In this document: piece by piece, positions 51,601 to 60,947 of the stretch
How positions within the stretch are numbered: position 1 is the first letter of the stretch
How the letters are laid out: every line of letters begins with the position of its first letter
Assembly (NCBI GenBank): GCA_027924585.1
Contig: BSBM01000904.1
Span: forward strand, 16,575,501 to 16,639,500
Length of the DNA stretch: 64,000 bases
Source of the DNA: Larix kaempferi
Lineage: Eukaryota; Streptophyta; Pinopsida; Pinales; Pinaceae
Direction: 5' to 3'
The notes under the pieces: model-generated
Databases searched by the model: none
The model's input: only the letters and a program-made list of their open reading frames with translations
Told to the model about the DNA's origin: nothing
Made by a program: the position numbers and the translations under genes

Positions 51601-54600
51601 AAGAAGAAAGATGAATGGAGCCATTCGGCCGACTTTCTATAAATAGAAAGTCCCTCCAAGAATCGTGGTGTCCTAAGTTCCTAACTAGAAGCCGAAAATA
51701 ACATATGAAAGCATCAAATATTTCATCTTAGCCATCTGAACTCACTGGTAACATCGAACCACCAGTCCGATCAAGCAGATACAAACCCAGAAAACCATCG
51801 CCATCTACAAAGCATGAGAACCCTAAAATGGGAACATTATAGACACCTTAAGAAGCTTCCATATTCCTATATTGTTTACATATGTTTGCAAGGATGATAG
51901 ATACTATATAATAAATTTGGAGGTATTTTTTAAGATGATACATACTATATAATAAATTTGGAGGTGTTTTTTCTTCACTCTCTCATGATGTTAAAGACAA
52001 ATCTGAATTCATTTGTAATTAACATTTATATCATGTGTTTCTTTGTTATAAACCTGTCAAATCTCGATTCATTGGTAACTATCATTCACACATTTGTTAT
52101 CAAGATTCAAGATCCATTCTAGATTTATAAATGTTAGATATTAATTTCAAAAAATCAGATTAAAAATTAATATAAAATTTGTAACTAACATACTGATTCT
52201 TCATTGTAGATCAGCTATGAATTTACAAATGTTAATATCAACTTCACAAAAAACAAACCTCTCCTCCCAGTATCAAGGGAGGGATGACGACATGTCAACG
52301 TTGGAAAACAAATCTCTTTATAGTCTGCTCCAAGCATGATGACCTTCACTCATCCCGTCTTTTTGCCTTATGTTGATCCAAATTCATTGTTTCTTATATT
52401 TCTTATAAAGCTTTTGGAAAGTTTCACCAATATGGCAGATTATCAGGATCAATTAACGCTACCTAGGGATGAAATCGGCGTGTTCTGTTATTCATTCTTC
52501 ATATAAAAAGCTTCCTTTTGTGAAACCGTATTATGAATTTAACCAGAGCCTACTCCAAACAAAGCTTGTGAAATTGGAACAAGGAAAGCAGGGAAGGGAG
52601 ATTGAAAATCTCATCAGCATGTGAAAAACGGATAAAATAAAAATTCCCTGATTGTAACTGCTAAATTTTGATGAAAAATCCAGAAACGGCTCTGAGAAAC
52701 GATAAGAAACTAAAATCGTTTTGTAAGAAACGGTTTTAGGGCTTGAAAAACGAGAACGGCCATAGAAAAAACCGTTTTCCGCCCCGTTTATGTTTCTGGC
52801 CCGTTTTTGGAGTGAAACAACCACCGACGTTCCGTTTCTGTTAACAGAGATGGCCGGAACCCAACCAAGAAAGCATATCCATTATAAAGGACCAATCCAC
52901 CATTCACAAGCCTTATCAGAATTAATTTTCGGAAATAGAATTTGTTGACTAGATTCCTTGGCCCTCTCAACGCTCTCCCGTGTTGTCATAATAATGTATC
53001 AAGAATGTATTTTCCCTGAATATACTATGCTCCCTCAGATTGGAAAATTCCATGCTGCAACCCATTAGGTCCTCAATGCAAGCACCTTGGCCAAAATCTT
53101 ATAGAATACATTAAGCAATGTGATTGGATGCAAAGCACTGGTAGTGTTCCTAGCTGAATTTTTAGGAATCAGTGTAATCAATCCTTGATTCTGTAGTTCT
53201 CCCATTCTCCCTGAATGCTAAACTCCCCAGCCATGCACAACATATCATGTCAAATCAAACCACCTTCCAAAAATTTATGAAGAATTCACAGGGAGACCAT
53301 CTATACCAGGAGATTTTCCATTCTTCATTTTGTTTAATGAATCCAGAAGGGCTTCTTGGGTGATTTCAGCCCCAAGAAATCCCCTTAGTGCTCCAGACTT
53401 TAGAAGGGACCACATTTCTGCTTGTTCCCCTAGCAGCCACAACACTCTTTAACGTGAGGTACTTAGCAAAAGTGTTTTGAAAATGAAGGTCAAACATTTG
53501 TCTCCTCAATTGTTATCCCTTCAGGTTTCCTCTATCCCATTATTCTTTCTGAAGCATTTTTGCATTTAAGATTCTCAAAATAACATTTCACTATTCTCAA
53601 GTTGGATAGGGAATTTTCTTAGATGCATAGAAGAATAACATACTAGGGGTGCTCAGGTTCAAGCTTACTTTGGATTAAAGAAGTGATAAGTAACATTTAT
53701 TTATTCTCTCCATATTATGTGTTTTTACTTTTTATATTATTGTGTTTATGCACCCATATGTAAAATCTACAAAATATGCTGGGTGTAATTGAAACTAATG
53801 GATTGGGACTCCAGTTAGCTCTGATACATTTTCTAGTGTCAACAGCAATGATCTTGCATTCCGCTGGCTTTCTCAGAGTTTATCAATTTCTAAGTTTCTA
53901 CAAATAGAAAACACTAATAAGCTCCACAAATAAAATGGAAAAACATAGGTAACCAAAACCATTTGGCATAAGTTATTTCAAACATTCCTCACAAGAATTT
54001 AATTAGCTTTTCCATGAAAAAATAGTTTCAGTTGATGATTACATATTTATGTCCATGGATTTCAGTTTGCATGAGTTCAAAGCGAAAACACATTTACCAA
54101 ACTGTTTTCTGCTGTTATTTATAAAACAGATAAACCTCCAGAGTTAAGTGGTACACTGAGACCGTTTCTTTTTGTTTGCCAATTTCTCTGAAGTGTACAT
54201 TGAGACCGTTTCCTTTGTTTGCCAATTACTCTGAAGTTTGAACATATAACTACTCTCTGAAGCAGAAGATGGTATTTTAAAACAGGAGAAAACAAACTTT
54301 AATATTTCTAAACACACTCAATTCTCTGATTACCTTTTCACATATTAAATCACGGACCACAACATTTCTATACCTGTCAACCAGATTCTCAATTATAGAT
54401 TTCGGCTTGCTGAATTCAGAAAATGGGAATTGGGCATCAAAAACTTGTACATCAACTTTCTGTAAGTGTTGCATAAATAAACTACAGCTAAGTATTATAA
54501 CCTGGATCTCCATCATCATACTTACCCATCCTGATCCCAAGACCTAAGAATACGGAAACGACGACGTCCTTCAACCTGTTGCAGAGTTCCCAATTTAAAC

Positions 54601-57600
54601 TGTCAAAATAAGGAAGTGAAGAGAATTTTTTTTGTTGAAATGCAACATGTATTTCATTAAAAACCAGAAAACATGTACGACAATATCAAAATATCTAAGA
54701 GTAAGCACAAAGGAATTCCTGACCTACATAGGTTAGGAGCACCGCCATATCTACTTGGCTCCAAGCAACAAAGAATCTATTCATAAACATGTCAATTATA
54801 GATGAAACCTGAAGAACCAAATCTGATTGGCTTTAAGCTGTTTATCACCCTAGTTTTACTGCATTATGTCAGCTAATTCCATAAAGTTGCTGGTTTAAGC
54901 CGAAAATGGATGTTTATGGACTATCTGGACTATCACTCCAAAAAACCCTATGCTAGGGTTTGTTCACATGGTTTGATAGTAGAACAATATTTTAAAAGTA
55001 TAGTTCTCATTGGTCAATTAAATGATGGCAGTCGATCACATGAATTTTTTATTTTTTTCACACAAAGCCTAAAGAACAAATGTATTTGTTTCAGTTTTTT
55101 CCCTTCTGAAAGTGACAATGACATAGATACTTTAAGAAAATAAACATGTCTAATCAAAACCTGATGCATATTACTATCGAAATGAAACATTTACTCCTGC
55201 AATTATTATTTAAGAAAATAAAAATATATAGAAATCAGTTTAAGAATATAAAATTTTAGAACATTATTTTTGAAAGTGTGGGTTTTGGGCTGGTTAGAGC
55301 TCCATCACGGTCAAAAGGTTAAAGAAAGACTCAGTATAGTAAATATCTCCGATCCATTCTCTGTTCAATGTTGAAAAGAAGAAACAGTGGGGCATGTTTT
55401 ACGGTGGTGTCCAATTGCCAGGATCCTCTGGGCATGGTTTCAAGCAGAATAGAGCTACTTGTTCACAGCCCCCTTAACTTGCAGAGGATCCCTCCTAGCT
55501 GATGCTTGGCTGATCCAGGATTCCTCCAAAGAGCTATGGCATTGTTATCACACCATAGTAGCTGGGCTACTATTCTTGCTGAGCAGATATCTGCACTTTC
55601 CAGAGATTTGCTTTTACAGAGATCAGTTATGATGAGAAGCATTATTTGAGATCACTTCCAGATCAGAGCAGTATATATTAGACATTGAGTAGACCTTGTG
55701 CCAAGGCTGAGCCTTGAGAGCTATGATTTGATGACCAATGTGACCTTTTGTTTGATACAGTTTCAGTTCAGTGCCCAGTTGTATTGTTGCAGCAGTGTTT
55801 CACTGGTTCTATATGATGGCTATTTATGATATGCAGTGATATGACCATTAGACTTATGATAGTTAGCATTGGACTATTATTTTGTTGTTTTAGTCATCTT
55901 CATAGCATTGACTTGGTATATAACTCATGATGTGACAGTACTATTTAATAATGAAATGGAATATCTTGGATGGATTTTAAAAATATAAAATTGGATGTAT
56001 TACTTGCACTCTAAGGTTTTCTGACAATATTCATTGGTTTCATTACCCTCCTATGAGCATGGACATAGTCTTTCCTAACATCATTGTTTGCTAGCCTAGG
56101 CACCATATTCACTTGACTCCATCCATCCATGACCTTCCTTATTTGGCTTTCACCTTGACTTGCCTTCTTGACTGTTTGATATGGAGGACTTCCCCATTTC
56201 TACCTCTGTGTTGGATCGCATCCATGTTTGTTTTGTGTCTCGGCTCTGAGTTGGTGACAGAACTTGCCTTTGGTGAGTTGGATTTTATGCCTAGATCACT
56301 CTAGTCGGTTTCCTCGATGTTTGGCTTAGAGCGGAATTCCCTCTAGTCACATGAGTTATTGTTGGCTAAAACTGAAAGCACATGTACTACTTATATTGGA
56401 AATCTCTTATAAAATCCTATGAAATTAAAATTCTAGAATGTGTTTCTAAACACACGATGAATAAAGGCTAAAGCAATGAAATGCTAAAGTACCCCTCGAA
56501 GGGTCCAAAAAGGTCTAAAAAGCAATGGTTAAATGTATGTTATATTTAAAGATTGATGACCTGATAAATGTAAATATGCCCCAGATGCAAGCTGCAATTA
56601 GTTGTGCTTTTTAGCGCATGCAAAATCCCAGAGGAGTCATATAGGCCAAAAAGGCCATGGAAATTAAATGAATGATCCTAATGAAATGATCCTAATGAAC
56701 TTGTATCAACTTGATGTAGACATGATGCCTAAGTTGAATAAGCACTCTCTAAACAACTTATCCATTTGTGAGGCACTGCCATTCCCTTTGTTATTTTTTC
56801 CAGCACAGAGTGTAGCTTCCCCTTTTCCCCGTCCAAAGTGTCACTTAGTTGAGTTAGTCAAGTCATCCCTTCTGCCTAGTCCTTAGCCTTCACCATTTGC
56901 TAGCAGTTAGGCCATGTCCATTGGATGAGTATGTCTTTAAAGCTTTTGTGCAAGTAAACTATAAACAATGTTGAAATATATATGCATTAACTGCCACTGA
57001 ATGATGTTTATACTTTAAGTTAAGCTGTGAATATGATTAAAGGAACATGTCTAGTCTTTTGTTATAATCTAGTCTTTGGTTGTATTTTGACCTAGTCAAA
57101 CATAGTTTGACCATGGTCATTCTTGGGATCCGTGATGAGATGGACCACTTGTGCTTATTGATGTTGATTTGTGGTCCCACATACACCTATTGATGATTGC
57201 ATATCTTGGATATATGTTTCAGATGATGATTGATGCAGTTGGTCAGTTTTATTATTATTTCCAGATCATCATATTTTACACTGTCCAGCTATGGTGGACC
57301 CCACAGATGACCCCACAGGTTATCATGAGGTGTATGAGTACTCATCTCTAGTGGATTTGGGTCTTATGGATCCATTGAGACACTTAGCTTTCAGTTCCGG
57401 GCACTTATGGGTATGATAGTTGCAGTTATCCACCTGTTGACCAGTTTGGGCATGCTGATCCAACCTGTCCAACAGGAGCATTGGAGGCAAGTCATTGCCT
57501 AGGGCGCTATAGAGTAAGGGGGTGGTCCAGCCACTTGTTTTTACCATTATACCCCCCTTCCGGACATGATGGAACCTTCAGTTTGACAGGGCAAGCACCC

Positions 57601-60600
57601 TAGAGGCAGTTTTTGGCACTTTTAGGGTTTTCAGGAGGACTAAAAAATGGAATAAAAAGGTCACTGAGGAATTCGATTTGGGCAATTGAGGCAAGGTTTT
57701 GGCACTTTGTCTGCTCTGAGGTCATCCATGGTGAACCCCCCTTCTTCCAGATCAGTTTGCACCAATCAGTGGGGTCCACAGTGACTACAGGAGTTCTTTT
57801 ACTGCATGTATCTCATATTATGGGACATGATTTGATCATTTGTGTTACTTGGACATGTCATAGACTTATATTTTATACTTTATATTATTGTGCCATGAGG
57901 ACATGCTAGTGAAGGAGATTAATGCCTCCTAGCCCCACCATGTGCTTTAGGTGACTTGTCCATGTCATATTTGTGGGTCCATGTTATCTAGCCACCCTTT
58001 AGGTGTGACGTCACCCTCCTTAGAGACATTTTATGTATGACATCACCCTCCTTTTGAGTGATCCATGCGATATATTTTATTGGCTCATCTTAGCCGTTGA
58101 TTAGATTGTTATATTTTTTGATCTCAACCACTGGTTTTAAAAAGTGGTTTAGTGGTTTAGGGTTTTGGTCTTTTTTATCCTATAAAAGGAGGAGACCCCC
58201 CTATTGTAAAAGCACCTTTGGGATCTAGAAAACTTGGAATAAAACTACTATTTTGGAGATCTTCTTCTTGGCTTTGATTGGGTTGCTCTTGTACATGGTT
58301 ATACATCTCTTCTTTTAGACATATTTGCTTGTAACAGGTGAAATCGACATCAACTAAGGGAGGCCGAATTGCTTTGAAGCTAGAGTGCGTTTTGCTTGAT
58401 GGGAAGATTGTAGGGGTTGCTCACATCCCCCATGGGCAAGACGTCTTCATCTTGAGGGAGTTTTTTCAATTGTGCTTTGTCCATTGATTGCTTCTTTAAT
58501 ATGACATGCTTAGATCATTGATTTGTGGATCAAATCTAACATCTTGTAGTTTGATTTACAGGTTGAATGGGGCATCTCTCCTCCCAGGGCTTGGACGATT
58601 ATGCTTGGATTCACTTGGAGCTAGCTTGGAATTGTAACTAAAGGCAAGAATCATCTATGTGCAAAGTAGCCGCAAGCTTTTGAAGTAAGGTCTACAAGGT
58701 ATGTATCCATTTCGCTTGTTCTCCATCCTATTGGTCACATAAAACCCTCAAAATCTAAAACCCTCTTTTTCTATTTTTTTTATCTACTTGGATCTAGTAT
58801 GCTTTTGAGGATAACATTAAGAACCCCCCTCTATAGCATCCACGGCGATTCGGATCTATAGTTTGGTGGTGTTTGGCCTTCATTTGACACATTTTCCAAA
58901 GCATATTAGCCTCTCCAAGGGAAGTCGCATTCCTTGAGGAGGCTAGTTGGGCCAGTTCCTAAACATGGGTAGGTGAGATTCTTGTTGCATTGAATAGATC
59001 ACCCTTGAAAACCTACCCCCAGTGCTTCACTTTTGTGATTTCTACCTTGTGGGCCCCTTTCCTCATTTTGAGGGTTGAGGGTTGTGCCCCACTTGGGTCA
59101 CTTGGTGATGCATTAGATCTAGTGAGATCTAGCCATGGCTTGTTCTTGATCTTGAAAACCCACCTTGCTTCTCATTTCACTTGCCCCGATCTATAATTTG
59201 GTGGACATCTGACTCCATTTGGCCCTTGATCTAAGGCACCAGTCACCCTTGGGGCAATTCGCACTCCTTGGGTAGGTGGCCATTTGCTAGATCCCACACT
59301 TGGGTATTGCTAATTCTTGGCCAATCCATAGATCCATGCCATAGCATACCCCTAGTACCATCTCATTTCATCTTTGACCTTGTGGACCCAACTTGGACCA
59401 ATTTTCCACTTTTTAAGGAGTGGGTCCCACTTGACTAATTTTCATGGTACTAAATCATCTTTTAGATCTATTGATTAAACCTCATAGGTGGCCCTTGTCT
59501 TTCGTTGGTTGAACCATTTGTCACTCTTTAAGCCTCTTCAACCATATCTTAAACCCTGGGTCCACTTAATCTTCCTAATTCACCATTGATCTCCTCCTTT
59601 CATTCTACACATTTCCCTAGGAGTCTTTGGGTTAGCTAGTCTTCATTGATTGGCTAGGGTCTCCCCCTTGATCTTGATTTGTCTTGATCTAAAGTGAAGA
59701 GTGCCTCGGTTATCGTGACACCCAATTTGCATTGGGAACCGTGGCATCTCTTGGGTCACCTCTTTAGTTGTCCAACACCTCTGCCATCCCGGACGGGATA
59801 CCTTTAGGGACAACTACAAGTTGTGTGATAACAGGCATATGATGTGAATATCTGCTAATGCATTCCTTTGGAAAAGGTGGTGGACAACAACTTTTCAAAG
59901 ACAAAATTCCCACCTACAGTTGGGACTCGGGAAAACTGAGTGTGTTCAAAAATGATCTGGCACGCCATGTCAAAGCTAAAATTGATGTGTTCCAAAAGGA
60001 TGTAGGCTCCCTGCCCCTTGGGGCACAGGCCTATCTGCTAGCCTTCCTAGCTTTCATAGGAAAACGATCTTCATGCAACTCTTGTGTCTCCACTTGTAAC
60101 TATTACGTCTATTTGTTGTAATTCTGGTGTTTATTTGAAGTAATATAAGCTGCATTTTCAAAAGAAAAAGAAAAAAACTATAGAGTTTATCAGTCAATTG
60201 AATGATGGCACTTTACCACATGGAAAAGAGACATTTCTTTATCCACGCAAAGCAAAAAATGGATTTATTTGTTTTGGTCTTTTCCTTCCATTAATTTTCT
60301 CTATTATTTTTGCTTCAATGAAATAACATGTTAAAATTTGAAATGGCTAACCTGCAATAAGAATCGTCCATCTGGAAGTGGCTCACAACTGTTAAAAAGA
60401 ACAAAATATTAGGGGAAACAGTACACATAATATCTCTTCTACCAGTTACCTGAAATAGAAAGAACTCATTAAAAAGATAATCAAAATGCAAAGCCAAAAG
60501 ACTTAATGTGCTTGCAATTTTGTTTGTAATTTCATAGACTTATACTCCATCGTATATGAATAGCCCAGTAACAGTAATCATAATTCCATGTTTCTCTCTT

Positions 60601-60947
60601 GTCAGTGTTTAAATTCTCTTTTAGATCTGACTTTCTTAAAGTACTTCATCTTTTGCCATGACCATCCTTTCTGGATGGTGTCAAATGATAGCTTCTATTT
60701 CCAAAAAAGAACATGTGTAAGACTCACTCGCATATTTCAACTTCACAAGCAACAGCGGCAATAGAACTTGTTGTAGAATCAATTCCAACCTGTATAAAGA
60801 ATACAGTAAAATACAGAATAGATCCTCAGCAAAATGAAAAGAATTAAAGGTCAATTCCCAAATAACAGAATCCCAAATAGCCAGGCTAATCTTACACAGA
60901 TGCCTTACCATCCCCATTCGGCGACTACCTTCCATGATTCTCCTTAC
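33623..60947 (-). CDS. LONRF-like gene, part of the LON N-terminal domain, six exons
   Basis: Six minus-strand exons at 60947-60909, 60789-60728, 60388-60352, 54575-54526, 48313-48244 and 33686-33623 (39, 62, 37, 50, 70 and 64 bases) join in one frame to 107 codons. All introns are GT-AG and every codon phase fits. The protein reads VRRIMEGSRRMGM, VGIDSTTSSIAAVACEVEIC, (D)CEPLPDGRFLLQ, VEGRRRFRILRSWDQD, (G)YRVAEVEWINDSCPPEG, LQEMARRAEELARSWV. This is the LON N-terminal (S16 substrate-binding) fold as found in RING-plus-LON proteins (LONRF family), which act as ubiquitin ligases in animals. The RING/TPR exons should lie beyond 64000, and the final exons below 33600 were not found. Introns are 119, 339, 5776, 6212 and 14557 bases, mostly transposons. 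The plant role is not inferred. Confidence 0.82.
33922..34190 (+). repeat. Ty1/copia 5' LTR, about 269 bp
   Basis: It begins TGTTTAAGAG and ends TTATTTGTA (CA decayed to TA), three bases before a perfect copia primer-binding site. A TATAAAAAG box lies near 34091. No matching 3' LTR was found to the right, so only the 5' part of the element remains. Confidence 0.65.
34194..34206 (+). other. Copia primer-binding site, initiator tRNA-Met
   Basis: TGGTATCAGAGCC is the standard sequence complementary to the 3' end of initiator tRNA-Met, used by nearly all plant copia elements. Confidence 0.88.
34980..36420 (+). pseudogene. Copia Gag remnant split by a DNA transposon
   Basis: Before the insertion the frame reads MLAIFKYRCLDRLVLGKET and QTKFDEWNREEVMLIKLS. 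After it (36081 on) the copia gag blocks continue with NEMLPEVQAR, then LKGLHETSNKGRAFFLKN and SLQDHLAE in shifted frames. These are the UBN2-type gag blocks that form the particle. The junction is exact: with the element and one 8-base copy removed the frame runs LIKLSVTNEMLPEV. Several other stops and shifts make it dead. No protease, integrase or RT follows. Confidence 0.75.
35206..36072. mobile_element. hAT-like non-autonomous DNA transposon, 867 bp
   Basis: Exact 8-base target duplication GCTTTCAG (35198-35205, 36073-36080). The ends are CTAAGTTACCAGGATACGG and, reverse-complemented from the right, CTGTGTTACCGGATCC. The first 60 bases hold four GGATACG and four GGATCC words in alternating blocks (35217-35268). 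The right 200 bases are full of GGATCC, GGATACG and their complements. The core is AT-rich without coding capacity. The Gly/Ser/Tyr repeat protein that seems to be encoded at 35220 is only a translation of the terminal repeats. Confidence 0.85.
36430..38150. other. Intronic DNA without recognised genes
   Basis: 37202-37400 is similar to 46890-47060 (shared TTTCAG..., CTGCCC...ACCCTCATCC..., AACTTGGGG or AAATTTGGGG), so both derive from one repeat. 37791-37900 is almost pure A/G on the plus strand. Between 37418 and 37500 TGTTATAC occurs twice, close to the start of the Athila LTRs, but no matching LTR end was found. Confidence 0.4.
38150..42280 (-). repeat. Degenerate LTR-related DNA, probably minus-strand
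   Basis: On the minus strand a TATAAAG box (41363-41369) is followed about 90 bases on by an AATAAA signal (41271-41276), the spacing of an LTR R region. 38888-39045 contains an imperfect repeat of about 105 bases (CTCCGACAGAGNG...CTCTTGACT...TTCAAGAGACTT twice). 40320-40760 is strongly purine-rich. No gag or pol domain is recognisable. Boundaries are not defined. Confidence 0.35.
40320..40860 (+). other. Long purine-biased tract
   Basis: For roughly 450 bases the plus strand is mostly A and G (repeats of GAGGAG, GGGAC, GGATGA, AAAAGA). Frames on both strands here look low-complexity (Lys/Arg/Gly/Glu, or Ser/Pro/Leu on the other strand) and are not real proteins. Confidence 0.6.
44450..46509 (+). 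mobile_element. hAT-like DNA transposon, 2060 bp
   Basis: Target duplication ACTGGAAC (44442-44449, 46510-46517); the next four bases, CAAG, also match, giving a 12-base repeat. The ends are CAAGGTTACTTGGGAGCG and, reverse-complemented from the right, CTAGGTTGCGGGGAAGCG. GGAAGCG or GGGAGCG words crowd the left 80 bases, and a dense array fills 46200-46500 on the right. The inner 1.6 kb is AT-rich with no transposase signature. It shares AGCGAAATTTTCAAAAGCT and the following TTTTTTATATA with the element at 12974. Confidence 0.82.
46200..46500 (+). repeat. Subterminal GGAAGCG array
   Basis: By hand I count about sixteen GGAAGCG words in the plus strand plus several CGCTTCC complements, spaced about 10 to 14 bases (GGAAGCGATTTA, GGAAGCGTCA and similar). 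Arrays like this are typical transposase-binding regions of hAT and CACTA elements. The role is inferred. Confidence 0.8.
47106..47825 (+). repeat. Tandem duplication of about 365 bp, both units ending GTGACAACA
   Basis: Unit 1 (47106-47462) and unit 2 (about 47493-47825) share AGGAAGCCTAAG, CATAGCC, GACAAATCGATCTTG, GGAAACCTAAAGAGAGGGGAC and GTGTCC, and each ends in GTGACAACA. Divergence is clear, so the duplication is old. It looks like the 3' part of an LTR duplicated in tandem. Confidence 0.75.
47826..48243. other. Intron sequence, nothing recognised
   Basis: AT-rich DNA between the degenerate LTR and the LON-domain exon at 48244. No repeat or domain was seen. Confidence 0.4.
48244..48313 (-). 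CDS. LON-domain exon YRVAEVEW
   Basis: Acceptor TGTGTGCAG before GTATCGAG, donor GTAAGCTA after GAAGAT. It encodes (G)YRVAEVEWINDSCPPEGTKEKED, the strand after the RRFR motif and the acidic loop. A split glycine codon links it to the previous exon (GG + G). Confidence 0.85.
48805..49262 (+). pseudogene. LINE reverse-transcriptase C-terminal fragment
   Basis: Reads SGFPAATHKG, LIERQC, SKMHLLDMIMKPTILYG, then after a frameshift LVLQHIIRCKQKIPQCIVQ and LDAIFRSVSSHRVQ. The KPTILYG...W block and the following thumb region are typical of plant LINE RT proteins. Both ends are truncated. A histidine/cysteine-rich start (YHRQYGHYTDQC) resembles a gypsy gag knuckle and may be a separate fragment. Confidence 0.55.
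49459..52849. mobile_element. hAT-like DNA element, 3391 bp
   Basis: The left end is CTATGTTATCAGAAACGAGG, and the reverse complement of the right end is CTCTGTTAACAGAAACGG. Target copies are ATGGCCAG (49451-49458) and ATGGCCGG (52850-52857), seven of eight bases equal. GAAACG/GAACGG words cluster at 49469-49550 and 52680-52845. The word AAACGG is also the known subterminal transposase site of maize Ac/Ds, a hAT element. The inside has no transposase; short frames at 50020 and 50694 match nothing I know. Confidence 0.7.
53030..53580 (-). pseudogene. LINE reverse-transcriptase N-terminal fragment
   Basis: The minus strand reads EITQEALLDSLNKMKNGKSPG and IDGLPV near 53390-53300, then LIPKNSARNTTSALHPITLL and NVFYKILAKVLA near 53190-53070. 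These are the KSPGxDG and LIPK...RPI blocks of L1-type RTs. Several stops. It is a short piece, in the same orientation as the host gene. Confidence 0.7.
53581..54525. other. Intron sequence, no feature recognised
   Basis: An 87-codon minus-strand frame (54540-54277) runs through the exon donor and looks exon-like (KVDVQVFDAQF), but LON-domain continuity skips it. Confidence 0.4.
54526..54575 (-). CDS. LON-domain exon VEGRRRFR
   Basis: Acceptor CTCTGCAACAG before GTTGAAGG, donor GTAAGTATG after GATGG. It encodes VEGRRRFRILRSWDQD plus two bases of Gly. The G-RRFR core is the most conserved strand of the LON N-terminal domain. Confidence 0.88.
54576..55261. other. Intron sequence
   Basis: 55005-55110 resembles 60185-60290 on the far side of the LINE insertion (both carry GTCAATT-AATGATGGCA and CACATG, then a T-rich block and a TTTGTTT-GT block). 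No other feature. Confidence 0.4.
55543..59833 (+). mobile_element. Solo LTR 3, Athila-type, 4291 bp
   Basis: It begins TGTTATCACACCATAGTAG and ends TGTGATAACA. Exact target duplication GGCAT is at 55538-55542 and 59834-59838. It inserted into the LINE 3' end: removing it and one copy gives K-E-L-W-H-M-M in frame. No internal retrotransposon part remains. It lies in an intron of the LON-domain gene, antisense to it. Confidence 0.93.
58006..58045 (+). promoter_or_regulatory. TGACGTCA pair in solo LTR 3 (one site decayed)
   Basis: TGACGTCA at 58006-58013 and TGACATCA at 58038-58045. Same spacing as in solo LTR 1, with a G-to-A change at the CpG of the second. The TATA candidate TATAAAA is at 58181-58187. 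Confidence 0.5.
60352..60388 (-). CDS. LON-domain exon CEPLPDGRF
   Basis: Acceptor TTTTTAACAG, donor GTTAGCC. It encodes CEPLPDGRFLLQ after completing a split Asp codon. The LPDGR motif is diagnostic for the LON domain of the LONRF type. At 37 bases it is a micro-exon. Confidence 0.85.
60728..60789 (-). CDS. LON-domain exon VGIDSTT
   Basis: Acceptor CTTTATACAG, donor GTGAGTC. It encodes VGIDSTTSSIAAVACEVEIC and two further bases. Only 119 and 339 bases of intron separate it from its neighbours, so this end of the gene escaped large insertions. Confidence 0.85.
60909..60947 (-). CDS. LON-domain exon VRRIMEG
   Basis: Acceptor ACTTTTACAG, donor GTAAGGC. It encodes VRRIMEGSRRMGM, the RR-ME-G-GM helix of the LON domain. 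The preceding exon (expected to end in a PRYRLM-like motif) was not seen up to 64000. Confidence 0.82.

Larger units (their letters stand above)
55262..60177 (+). mobile_element. 5'-truncated LINE 3' end, split by solo LTR 3
   Basis: Before the LTR the frame reads ETVGHVLRWCPIARILWAWF (from 55381), the zinc-binding zf-RVT-like C-terminal region of plant L1 LINEs, and goes on to KELWH. After the LTR it resumes with MM and then AFLWKRWW, LGLGKTECVQK, to an A-rich tail near 60160-60177. The left boundary is approximate. It sits in an intron in the sense opposite to the host gene. Confidence 0.7.

Noticed and set aside
54277-54540. Minus-strand frame with KVDVQVFDAQFPFSEF, considered as an extra exon
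   Set aside because: The exons at 54526 and 48244 already join in phase (split Gly codon) and match LON-domain order without it. Inserting it would break the RSWDQDGYRVAEVEW continuity.
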